From: Halorientalis marina
GTDB lineage: Archaea > Halobacteriota > Halobacteria > Halobacteriales > Haloarculaceae
Length of the DNA stretch: 64,000 bases
Reading direction: 5' to 3'
Assembly (NCBI RefSeq): GCF_023028345.1
Contig: NZ_CP095487.1
Span: 682,001-746,000, forward strand
Shown: positions 8,660 through 15,804 of the stretch, piece after piece
How positions within the stretch are numbered: position 1 is the first letter of the stretch
Layout of the letters: the number at the start of each line of letters is the position of its first letter
The notes under the pieces: generated by a model
Told to the model about the DNA's origin: nothing
Databases searched by the model: none
What the model saw: the letters and a program-made list of their open reading frames with translations, nothing else
Translations under genes and position numbers: made by a program

Positions 8660-9328
8660 ATGGAAATCGCACTGCTGGGTGGGACCGGTGACATCGGCGA
8701 AGGACTCGCGCTCCGCTGGGCACACGACACCGATCACGAACTCGTGATCGGCTCCCGTGACGCCGAGCGCGCCGAATCGAAGGCCGAGGCCTATGCAGCG
8801 GAACTCGACAGCCGCGGCCGCGACGCAGACATCACGGGCGCGGACAACGCCACGGCGGCCGCCGGCGCCGACGTAATCGTCCTCGCGGTCCCGGCCTACC
8901 ACCTCGCCGACACCATCGACGCCGTCGCGGACGACCTCGACGACGGCGCCGTCCTCGTCACGCCCGCCGTCGGGATGAAACGCGACGAAGACGGCTTCCA
9001 CTACAATCGTCCGGGCGTCGGGAGCGTCACCGAACTCGCCGCCGAGGCCGCGCCCGAGAGCGCCCCCGTCGTCGGCGCCTTCCACAACCTCCCCGCCGGG
9101 CGGCTGGCGAACCTCGACGCCGACCTGGGCATCGACACCGCCATCGTCGGCGACGACGGCGATGCCGTCGAGACCGTCACGGCCGTCGCCGAAGAAATCG
9201 AGGGCCTGCGTGCGGTCGACGCCGGCCCGCTCGCCAACGCCCCCGAGATCGAGGCGATCACGCCGCTTCTCATCAACGTCGCCAAGCACAACGACGGGAT
9301 GCACGACCTCGGTGTGCGGTTCGAGTAA
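8660..9328 (+). CDS. npdG: F420-dependent NADP oxidoreductase
   Basis: 222 aa, the usual size. The N-terminal Rossmann signature is LLGGTGDIGEGLALRWA and the NADP-phosphate-binding stretch is IGSRD. The motifs VILAVPAYHL-like (VIVLAVPAYHLADTI) and AFHNLPAG are typical of F420H2:NADP+ oxidoreductase. It transfers hydride between coenzyme F420 and NADP in the cytosol. Stands alone, convergent with the PHP hydrolase gene. Confidence 0.88.
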   Translation: MEIALLGGTGDIGEGLALRWAHDTDHELVIGSRDAERAESKAEAYAAELDSRGRDADITGADNATAAAGADVIVLAVPAYHLADTIDAVADDLDDGAVLVTPAVGMKRDEDGFHYNRPGVGSVTELAAEAAPESAPVVGAFHNLPAGRLANLDADLGIDTAIVGDDGDAVETVTAVAEEIEGLRAVDAGPLANAPEIEAITPLLINVAKHNDGMHDLGVRFE

Positions 9329-9346
9329 CGTCCGGTCGCCCACTCA

Positions 9347-10123
9347 CTACTCGACCATCGGGTCGACCGGCTGGAGGTTCCGCTTGTCGAGATAGCGTTC
9401 GAGGTGGCGGACCCGCTCGCCGACCTCGCCGGGCTTGTGGGCGTCGGTGCCGACGACGACCGGCACGTCGCGGTCGGCCAGCGCGTTCAGGAAGTCCGGC
9501 GTCGGGTGGAACTCGCCGTACTCCGCGAGCGCGCGGCCGGCGTTGAGTTCCGGGAGGGTCCGCGAGTCGGCGAAGGCAGCGGCCGCGCGCTCGTAGTGGT
9601 CGTCGGTCGCCAGGCCGCGGAGCGCGGGGTTGCGCTCGATCACGTCCGGGTGGGCCGCCACGTCGAACAGTTCCGACTCCACGAGCGCGACGAGGCGGTC
9701 GAAGTAGTCGTCGACGATGCGCTCGCGCTCGCTCTCGTCTTTGCTCCCGAAGTAGGCCTCGACGTGGACGTTGACGGTTTCGACGTGGTCGATGGCGCCG
9801 AGCGTGTAGTCGAAGTCGGCGTCGTCGAGGAAGTCCGCGATGGCTCCCTCCTCGTCGGGGTGGTAGTCCATCTCGACGCCGTCGTAGATGTCGATGTCGG
9901 ACTCCTCGGCGAGGCGGTCGATGGCCTGTCGGCGGCGCTCGTAGGTCTGATCGAGGTTGAATCCGAGCAGGTGCTTCTGCTCGGTCATCTCCTCGCGGTC
10001 CGAGACGTTGCAGTGGTCGGCGATCCCGACCCCGTCCAGCCCGGCGTCCGCGGCCGCCCGGACCATCTGGAACAGGAAGCGGCCGTCGGAGTACGACGAG
10101 TGGACGTGATAGTCCCGGTCCAT
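9347..10123 (-). CDS. PHP-domain phosphoesterase
   Basis: 258 aa, TIM-barrel PHP hydrolase. Metal ligands are visible in order: HVHSSYSDGR (residues 6-15), DHCN (about 37), GVEMDYH, AHPDV and GTDAHKP. The overall design resembles histidinol-phosphatase (HisK type), but no his genes are nearby, so the substrate is left open. Soluble and metal-dependent. Confidence 0.88.
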   Translation of the reverse strand: MDRDYHVHSSYSDGRFLFQMVRAAADAGLDGVGIADHCNVSDREEMTEQKHLLGFNLDQTYERRRQAIDRLAEESDIDIYDGVEMDYHPDEEGAIADFLDDADFDYTLGAIDHVETVNVHVEAYFGSKDESERERIVDDYFDRLVALVESELFDVAAHPDVIERNPALRGLATDDHYERAAAAFADSRTLPELNAGRALAEYGEFHPTPDFLNALADRDVPVVVGTDAHKPGEVGERVRHLERYLDKRNLQPVDPMVE

Positions 10124-10246
10124 CGCGACGGGGTACCTTGGTCCGTATCCGGCATAACGTATCGTCGCGTTTCGGCGTTCGATGTGGAGTCCCGCGGTAC
10201 CTACGAGGGAACGAAACTCTCGCCGGGGTACCGAAACCCTGCGCGG

Positions 10247-11629
10247 CTACCGCCGGACGCGCGTCTCGACGGGGTCGGCGGGCTGGAGGGTGATCCCCGT
10301 CTCGAACGCGAGATTCTCGTCGGTCACGGGGTCGAACTCGACGGCGGCGGCGACCGTCGGCAGGACCGTCTTCAGTTCCATCATCGCGAAACGCATCCCG
10401 ATGCAGTGGCGCGGACCGCCGCCGAACGGGAAGTACGCGTAGTCCGGAAGTCGTTGTTCGAACCCATCGGCCCACCGCTCGGGCCGGAACGTACGGGGGT
10501 CGTCGTAGAAGCGGGCGTCACGGTGGACCCGGACCTGTGGGACGCTCACCTTCGTCCCCTCGGGCACGCGGTAGCCGCCGACCGCCACGTCCTCTGTCGC
10601 CTCCCGGAAGACGGCGTAGGCCGGCGGATAGAGCCGCAGGGTCTCCTTCACGACCTGCTCGGTGTAGTCGAGTTCGGGCAGGTCCCGAAGCGTCGGCGGG
10701 TCGCCGCCGGTGACCGATTCGACCTCCTCGCGGAGCCGCCGGAACCGCTCGGGGTGGTGGCCCAGCGCGTGGCAGGCGTAGGTCAGCGCCAGCGCGGTCG
10801 TCTCGTGCCCGGCAAAGAGGAACGTGACGAGCTGGTCGACGATCTCCCGCTCGCTCATCTCGGCACCGTCCGCCCGGGCGGCGAGCAACAGCGAAAGGAG
10901 GTCATCGCGCTCGGTCGCGCCGGCCTGTCGCTCGGCGATCAGGTCCGCACAGACCGCTTCGAGGTCGCCCATCGCGTCGTGGAGCCGCCGGTTCGTCGGC
11001 GTCGGAAGCCACGCCGGGAAGAAACTCAGGACGCTCCCCGCCCGCGCGTTCAGCGCGGTCGCGGCCCGCGCGACGGCGTCGCCGCGCTCGTCGATGTCCA
11101 GGTCGAACAGCGTCCGACAGAGCAACCGGAGCGTCAGCGACGACATCTCCGACTGCAGGTCGAGCCGCTGTCCGTCGCTCCAGTCCGCCACCCGGCTCTC
11201 GGCCTCGCTCGCCATCTTCTCGACGTACCCCTCGATTTTCTCCGGCGTGAACGCCCGCTGGAGTAACTGGCGCTGGCGCTGCCACTGCTCGCCCTCCGAG
11301 AGGACCAGTCCTTCCTGTGCGTAGTCGCCGAAGACGCTCGCGCGCTCGTCGCCGGTCCAGCGCCGGAACCGGTCGTGGTCCCGGACCAGCACCTGCTCGA
11401 CGTAGTCGGGGTGCAGGACGGCGGTGAACCGCTGGCCGGCGACGCGGTAGCTCACCACGTCGCCGTGCGTCGAGGCGACCTCCATGAACTCGATGGGGTC
11501 ACGGAACAGCGCCAGCGTACTCCCCAGCACGGGCACCCCGTCCGGGCCGGGCGCGATGGGCAGGTCGGCGGGCGCCGGCGTCTCCTCCGTCGGCGTCTCC
11601 GTCTCGGACTGCGGGGCTGTTTCTGCCAT
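10247..11629 (-). CDS. cytochrome P450
   Basis: 460 aa, soluble class without a membrane anchor. I-helix oxygen-activation motif AGHETTA, K-helix ETLR, PERF-like FRPERW and heme loop FGGGPRHCIG with the cysteine ligand. The acidic, Pro-rich 25-residue N-terminus is halophilic decoration. Monooxygenase. The substrate is unknown; several haloarchaea carry similar P450s. ATG 11629 was chosen because the upstream frame runs through the neighbour's promoter and antisense. Divergent from an HTH-10 regulator 81 bp away, which may control it. Confidence 0.94.
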   Translation of the reverse strand: MAETAPQSETETPTEETPAPADLPIAPGPDGVPVLGSTLALFRDPIEFMEVASTHGDVVSYRVAGQRFTAVLHPDYVEQVLVRDHDRFRRWTGDERASVFGDYAQEGLVLSEGEQWQRQRQLLQRAFTPEKIEGYVEKMASEAESRVADWSDGQRLDLQSEMSSLTLRLLCRTLFDLDIDERGDAVARAATALNARAGSVLSFFPAWLPTPTNRRLHDAMGDLEAVCADLIAERQAGATERDDLLSLLLAARADGAEMSEREIVDQLVTFLFAGHETTALALTYACHALGHHPERFRRLREEVESVTGGDPPTLRDLPELDYTEQVVKETLRLYPPAYAVFREATEDVAVGGYRVPEGTKVSVPQVRVHRDARFYDDPRTFRPERWADGFEQRLPDYAYFPFGGGPRHCIGMRFAMMELKTVLPTVAAAVEFDPVTDENLAFETGITLQPADPVETRVRR

Positions 11630-11680
11630 ATCTCTGGCTACACCCGCCACGACGAAGGTCGTTTCATCGGCGTACCTAGC

Positions 11681-11693
11681 GTTTTTAAATAGG
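11681..11693. promoter_or_regulatory. AT-rich TATA element between P450 and HTH-10 genes
   Basis: GTTTTTAAATAGG is the only AT-rich run in the 81-bp divergent spacer. Read on +, it lies about 25 bp before GTG 11711, as expected for a leaderless transcript. Read on -, CTATTTAAAAAC would give the P450 mRNA a leader of about 25 nt. It may serve both directions. Confidence 0.5.
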
Positions 11694-11710
11694 CGGCCGT
11701 ACCGTCGCGC

Positions 11711-12412
11711 GTGAAGTACCTCGACGTCGTGCTGGATATGCCCCCGGCGTTCCAGCACCCGATGGAGGAGTTCCTGCGTCACGAGGACGCCGTCGAGCGC
11801 GAGGAACTGCTCGGCTGGAACCAGAGCCCCGAGGTCGTCGAGTACGCCCTGCTGTACGTCGAGGGCGACATCGAGCCATACCGCGAGCGCATCGACCGCG
11901 TCGACTCCGTGCGTGACGTGACGCTCACGCCCATCGACGACGCGTCCTTTTACGCCTACGTCTGCCAGGAGACGCGGGCGGAAGAGGAGGCCTGGCGGCA
12001 GTCGTTCGCCCGGCGCAACCTCGTCGTCGTCCCGCCCCTGGTCTTCAGCGACCGCGGTATCCGAATGACCGTCGTCGGCGCCGCCGAGGACCTCCGGGCG
12101 CTGCTCTCCGACCTCCCCGACCCCATCGACGTGACCGTCGAGGAGATCGGCGACTACGACCGCCGCCACGCCACCATCGCGGGCGCGCTGACCGACCGCC
12201 AGCTCGACGCCGTCGAGGCCGCCGTCGAACTCGGTTACTACGACGTGCCACGGTCTGCGAGCCTCGCGGACGTGGCTGACGCCCTCGACTGTGCCGAGAG
12301 CACCGCCTCGAACCACCTCCGGAAGGCCGAGACCCGCGTCATGCGCAGACTGATCGGCCGCGGGACGCCCGAACCTGGCCCGTCGGCGGCACAGGGCAGC
12401 CCGCGGCGGTGA
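11711..12412 (+). CDS. helix-turn-helix (HTH-10/Bat-type) transcriptional regulator
   Basis: 233 aa from GTG 11711, supported by a TATA box about 25 bp upstream. The C-terminal domain (LTDRQLDAVEAAVELGYYDV, then SLADVADALDCAESTASNHL) is the haloarchaeal HTH-10 domain of the Bat family. Residues 1-160 are a sensor-like domain without the PAS/GAF modules of true Bat, so it is not the bop activator itself. Divergent from the P450, its likeliest target. Confidence 0.88.
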   Translation: MKYLDVVLDMPPAFQHPMEEFLRHEDAVEREELLGWNQSPEVVEYALLYVEGDIEPYRERIDRVDSVRDVTLTPIDDASFYAYVCQETRAEEEAWRQSFARRNLVVVPPLVFSDRGIRMTVVGAAEDLRALLSDLPDPIDVTVEEIGDYDRRHATIAGALTDRQLDAVEAAVELGYYDVPRSASLADVADALDCAESTASNHLRKAETRVMRRLIGRGTPEPGPSAAQGSPRR

Positions 12413-12497
12413 GGGGACGAGCATCCGCCGAGGCCCGGAGGGCCGAGGCGGTTCACCGCGAGCGCGCCTCCGGCGCGACTCGCGGGTCGTTTTTATA

Positions 12498-12554
12498 CTA
12501 AATTTTTGCAAAGGGGGTTCGCCGCAGGCGAATCCCCCTGCAGTAAAAATTTAG
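12498..12554. terminator. large inverted repeat between convergent HTH-10 and rli genes
   Basis: Two arms of about 27 nt (CTAAATTTTT...GGGGGTTCGCC and GGCGAATCCCCC...AAAAATTTAG) surround a GCA loop with only small bulges. The GC-rich core is flanked by A/T tracts on both sides, so each strand presents a hairpin followed by U-rich RNA. This suits a bidirectional terminator. A remnant of a small mobile repeat cannot be excluded. Confidence 0.6.
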
Positions 12555-12565
12555 CTGGTGAAAAT

Positions 12566-14392
12566 TTAGTTGTAGTAGTACTCGCCCGACTTCTTCTGCT
12601 CGCGGTCGAGCTGTGAGCCGGGCTTGTTGACGCGGGGGCGCTTGGTGCGTTCGTCCCGGCGGAAGGTGATGTCGAGGTTGCCGAGGAACTCGTTCATGCC
12701 CTCGCGCATGGGCTGGGGCGTCGAGGCGTGGCCGTGGTCGGCGGGCTCGCCGTCGAAGACGAGCAGGCGGTCCGAGAGGAGGTCGATCATGTAGATGTCG
12801 TGGTCGATGACCAGCGCGGTGGCGTCGTGGTTCTCGGCGTACCGCCTGATTGCGGAGGTCGCGAGCACGCGCTGTTCCACGTCGAGGTGGGCGGAGGGCT
12901 CGTCGAGGAGGTAGAGGTCGGCGTCCTCGGAGAGACAGGCGGCGATGGCGACGCGCTGGCGCTCCCCGCCGGAGAGGTCGGTGAGGTTCTGCTCCATGAT
13001 CGGGTCGATCTGGAGCGGCTGGGCGATCTCGGTGTTCCAGTACGAGGAGCCGAAGTCGTCGGTGATCGACCGGAGGAAGGCGTCGACCCGCATGTGCTGG
13101 TCGATCTCGATGTACTGGGGCTTGTAGGCGATGTCGAGGTCCTGGTCGATCTCGCCCTCGTCGGGTTCCAGTCGGCCGGCGAGCAGTTGGGCGAACGTCG
13201 ACTTCCCGATCCCGTTGGGGCCGACGACGCCCAGCACTTCGGCCTCGTTGATCTGACCGCCCTCGACTTCGAGGGTGAACTCGCCCTCGCCGTAGGACTT
13301 GGTGAGCGCTGGGTACTCGACGGCGACGTTGCCGGCCGAGACCTGCCGTGGGGCGTGTTCCTCGAAGGTGATCGCCTCCTCGCGGATGCGCATGTTCTCG
13401 TTCTCGAGGTAGCCCGAGAGGTACTCGTTGATGCCGTTGCGGACGGACTTGGGGGGCGTGATGACGCCGAACGCGCCCGGCCGCCCGTACGCGAGGTGGA
13501 CGCCGTCGGCCAGCAGGTCGAGGATGGCGAGGTCGTGCTCGACGACGAGCATCGACCGGTCCGCCGACTCGGCGAGTTCGCGGATGATCCGCGCGGCGGT
13601 CACCCGCTGGCCGATGTCGAGGTAGGGCGTGATCTCGTCGAGGAAGTAGAAGTCGGCGTCGCGGGCCAGCGTCGCGGTCATCGCCACGCGCTGGAGCTCG
13701 CCGCCGGAGATGGAGTCGATGTCCTGGTCGAGGACCGGCCCGATGCCGAACCGCTCGACGAGATCGTCGAGCGCGCCGCGCTCGTCGGTCCGTTCGAGGA
13801 GCTGGCGGGTCTTCCCGTCGAAGCGGTCGGGAATCTTGTCGACGTACTGCGGCTTGCGGGCGACGGTCACGTCGCCGTCGCGTAGCTCTTCGAGGTAGGT
13901 CTGGAGTTCCGTGCCCCGGTACTCCTCGAGGACCGCCTCCCAGTCGGGGTCGGTGTCGAATCGCCCGAGGTTGGGCATCATCTCGTCGGCGAGGATGCGG
14001 ACGGCGGTCGTCTTCCCGATGCCGTTCGGGCCGAGGATGCCGGTGACCTGCCCCTCCTCGGGGGCGGGCAGGCCGTAGAGGGAGAAGGCGTTCTCGCCGT
14101 AGCGGTGGACGGGGTCGTCGTCGAGTTCCTGCGGGAGGTTGATGATCTCGATGGCATCGAACGGGCACTTCTCGACGCAGATGCCACAGGTCTCGCCGAG
14201 ACAGATCTCCTCGGAGATGTGGATCTGGTCGGGGCCGCCCTCCATCCGGTCGGCGTCCTCGAACCGTTCCTCCTGGGTGACGATACACTCCTTGCCCGTC
14301 CGGTTGGGCGGGCAGAAGTTGGCACACTCGTAGTTGCACCTGTCGGGTTGGCACTTGTCGAGGTCGACGACGGCGATGCTGTCTTCGGCCAT
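12566..14392 (-). CDS. rli: ribosome recycling/biogenesis ATPase RLI (ABCE1)
   Basis: 608 aa. The N-terminal ferredoxin-like region binds two 4Fe-4S clusters (CQPDRCNYECANFCPP, then CLGETCGICVEKCPFDA). Two ABC cassettes follow: Walker A GPNGIGKTT and GPNGIGKST, signatures ISGGELQRVA and LSGGERQRVA, Walker B DADFYFLDE and DADLYLLDE. It splits 70S ribosomes after termination in the cytosol. Followed by the hairpin terminator at 12498-12554, and probably co-transcribed with the EMC6-like gene 1 bp upstream. Confidence 0.97.
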   Translation of the reverse strand: MAEDSIAVVDLDKCQPDRCNYECANFCPPNRTGKECIVTQEERFEDADRMEGGPDQIHISEEICLGETCGICVEKCPFDAIEIINLPQELDDDPVHRYGENAFSLYGLPAPEEGQVTGILGPNGIGKTTAVRILADEMMPNLGRFDTDPDWEAVLEEYRGTELQTYLEELRDGDVTVARKPQYVDKIPDRFDGKTRQLLERTDERGALDDLVERFGIGPVLDQDIDSISGGELQRVAMTATLARDADFYFLDEITPYLDIGQRVTAARIIRELAESADRSMLVVEHDLAILDLLADGVHLAYGRPGAFGVITPPKSVRNGINEYLSGYLENENMRIREEAITFEEHAPRQVSAGNVAVEYPALTKSYGEGEFTLEVEGGQINEAEVLGVVGPNGIGKSTFAQLLAGRLEPDEGEIDQDLDIAYKPQYIEIDQHMRVDAFLRSITDDFGSSYWNTEIAQPLQIDPIMEQNLTDLSGGERQRVAIAACLSEDADLYLLDEPSAHLDVEQRVLATSAIRRYAENHDATALVIDHDIYMIDLLSDRLLVFDGEPADHGHASTPQPMREGMNEFLGNLDITFRRDERTKRPRVNKPGSQLDREQKKSGEYYYN

Positions 14393-14393
14393 G

Positions 14394-14720
14394 TTAGAAC
14401 GGGAGCGTGGTCCGGGTCGTCAGCATGACACCCCAGGCGACGAACCAGAGGGAGAAGGTCATGAAGCCGACGTAGAGGTAGTCCTTCGCGGAGAAGTCCT
14501 CGACGTCGATGCCCAGCACCTGCAGGACGGGGAGCTGGGCGAGGATCGCTCCGACGAGCACGTACAGCGCGGTGTTGCTGGACGCGGCTGTGACGGGGTC
14601 CTGCCCGGCCGTCACCACTTGCGAGACGACCGCGGCCGCGATGCCGGCGACCGCCGCCAGCGTCGTGACGGTCACCCCGCGGATGTGGGCCGCGCGCTCG
14701 TCGGCCGTTTCCGTTGCCAT
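14394..14720 (-). CDS. EMC6-like small membrane protein
   Basis: 108 aa with three hydrophobic helices (VTVTTLAAVAGIAAAVVSQV; TALYVLVGAILAQLPVL; YLYVGFMTFSLWFVAWGVML). Size, topology and position directly before rli match the archaeal protein annotated as EMC6-like, a relative of the eukaryotic ER membrane protein complex subunit 6. A role in membrane protein insertion is an inference from that homology. Confidence 0.75.
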   Translation of the reverse strand: MATETADERAAHIRGVTVTTLAAVAGIAAAVVSQVVTAGQDPVTAASSNTALYVLVGAILAQLPVLQVLGIDVEDFSAKDYLYVGFMTFSLWFVAWGVMLTTRTTLPF

Positions 14721-14923
14721 AGGCGACAGTGGGCCATCCGGCCTAAAAAGCCGTTCGTTGTCGCCCGACGCCGGCGGCGCCCGCTTCGGGCGCGGTCGGC
14801 GGGACCCTCCCGGGCACCGCCGGCGAGGTGGTCGCGTCGGCCCCGTCGCCGCCCGCCGCCCGGCGGGCGACGCCTGACGGCGAAGGTCCCGATTTCGGCG
14901 GCCTCTCGCCTCAGTCCATCAAT

Positions 14924-14930
14924 CTTTATA
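14924..14930 (+). promoter_or_regulatory. TATA box for the small winged-helix gene
   Basis: CTTTATA lies 26-32 bp before ATG 14956. This spacing gives a leaderless mRNA and favours ATG 14956 over the GTG three bases earlier. Confidence 0.55.
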
Positions 14931-14955
14931 GACCAGGCGCCCGTCCAACGAGGTG

Positions 14956-15231
14956 ATGGCAGAAACCGACGGGGAGACTATCGCGGACCTTCCACCGAGC
15001 GCGAAACTCGTCTACAAGGTACTCGAGTACAACGGCCCGCTTACGCAGAAGGGGATCGTCGAAGAATCCATGTTGTCCGCCCGGACGGTCAGGTACGCAC
15101 TCGAGCGTCTCGAAGAGGTGGGGGCCGTCGACGAAGACGTCTACTTCGCCGACGCGCGTCAGAACCTCTACGAGATCGTCACCGAAGACGACGGCACCGC
15201 CGAACAGACCGACACCGCCGTTTCCGACTGA
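14956..15231 (+). CDS. small winged-helix (MarR-like) DNA-binding protein
   Basis: 91 aa. Residues about 10-65 form a winged helix (LPPSAKLVYKVLEYNGPLTQ, then GIVEESMLSARTVRYALERL). An acidic tail follows. There is no ligand domain, so it is either a basal factor-like regulator or a dimeric repressor. Target unknown. Confidence 0.82.
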   Translation: MAETDGETIADLPPSAKLVYKVLEYNGPLTQKGIVEESMLSARTVRYALERLEEVGAVDEDVYFADARQNLYEIVTEDDGTAEQTDTAVSD

Positions 15232-15379
15232 GGACCCGTTTTCGGGGCGAGCGACTACTCTTCCCCGGTTCGGATTTCCCGACCACCAGCCACTGCGCCG
15301 TCCACCCTCCCGACGCCGGTGGTGAAATACGCGATTACAAGAGGATTTATCCCTGACGAGGTGCATACGTTTAGATAAG

Positions 15380-15487
15380 ATGGGAATAGGTACCGGAAAC
15401 TGTGTTGAATACGTCGAGAAAGTGGACGAAAAAGCGAAAATAGTCGGCGAAGCCGTCGGGTCCACGGGAGTGTCCGATGGCGACTGA
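15380..15487 (+). CDS. possible 35-aa micro-ORF overlapping the zinc-ribbon gene
   Basis: ATG 15380 opens a 35-codon frame (MGIGTGNCVEYVEKVDEKAK, ending in SDGD) that terminates 11 bp inside the next gene. A TATA-like TTTATCC sits about 30 bp upstream, which is right for a leaderless start. Against it: codon use is unlike the neighbours (two ATA codons, several third-position A/T). It could be a leader peptide coupling translation of the zinc-ribbon gene, or just its 5' leader. Confidence 0.3.
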   Translation: MGIGTGNCVEYVEKVDEKAKIVGEAVGSTGVSDGD

Positions 15488-15662
15488 CGGGCGCCCGTCC
15501 GGTGGCGACGTGCCGCCGAAACTGCGGCTCTTCTGCCCGGCGTGTGGGCACGAGAACCCGCTCGACGGCGACTGGCTCGTCCGGGAGCGGGCCGCCGGCG
15601 TCGCCTACGAGTGCCCGGAGTGCGAGACGGAGATCGCCGACCGCACGGCGATTCCGACGTAA
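15477..15662 (+). CDS. small zinc-ribbon protein
   Basis: 61 aa. Two CxxC-type pairs, FCPACGHENP and YECPECETEI, make a single zinc ribbon. Proteins of this kind are numerous in haloarchaea and mostly uncharacterised. ATG 15477 is the only start in frame (TAG at 15441-15443 closes the frame upstream), and GGGAG about 6 nt before it can act as a ribosome-binding site. That suits translation from a leadered mRNA. Confidence 0.7.
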   Translation: MATDGRPSGGDVPPKLRLFCPACGHENPLDGDWLVRERAAGVAYECPECETEIADRTAIPT

Positions 15663-15698
15663 CGGCCGCTCCCGACGGTCGCGACCCGCTCTCTGCTC

Positions 15699-15748
15699 AC
15701 GGGCGCGAAGCGCCCGTTCGCACGGTATGCGGGACCTTCGGTCCCGCA
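15699..15748. terminator. two tandem hairpins between convergent genes
   Basis: ACGGGCG-CGAAG-CGCCCGT (15699-15717) and TGCGGGACC-TTC-GGTCCCGCA (15728-15748) are perfect inverted repeats in the spacer between the zinc-ribbon gene and the PIN-ATPase gene. There is no long T-tract. They probably act as transcript 3'-end barriers for both strands. Confidence 0.5.
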
Positions 15749-15804
15749 CTACTCGCAAAAGATGGGGCAAAACTGCCGCTCGCTCCCGATGGTCGTTCGC
15801 GGTC

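Noticed and set aside
11711..12412. HTH-10 protein considered as the Bat activator of bop
   Set aside because: It lacks the PAS and GAF domains of Bat, lies 30 kb from bop and is divergent from a P450, so a local role is more likely.
12498..14354. Alternative reading frame of over 600 codons inside rli
   Set aside because: Arg/Pro/His-rich product in the wrong frame; the rli frame holds two full ABC cassettes and the iron-sulfur domain.
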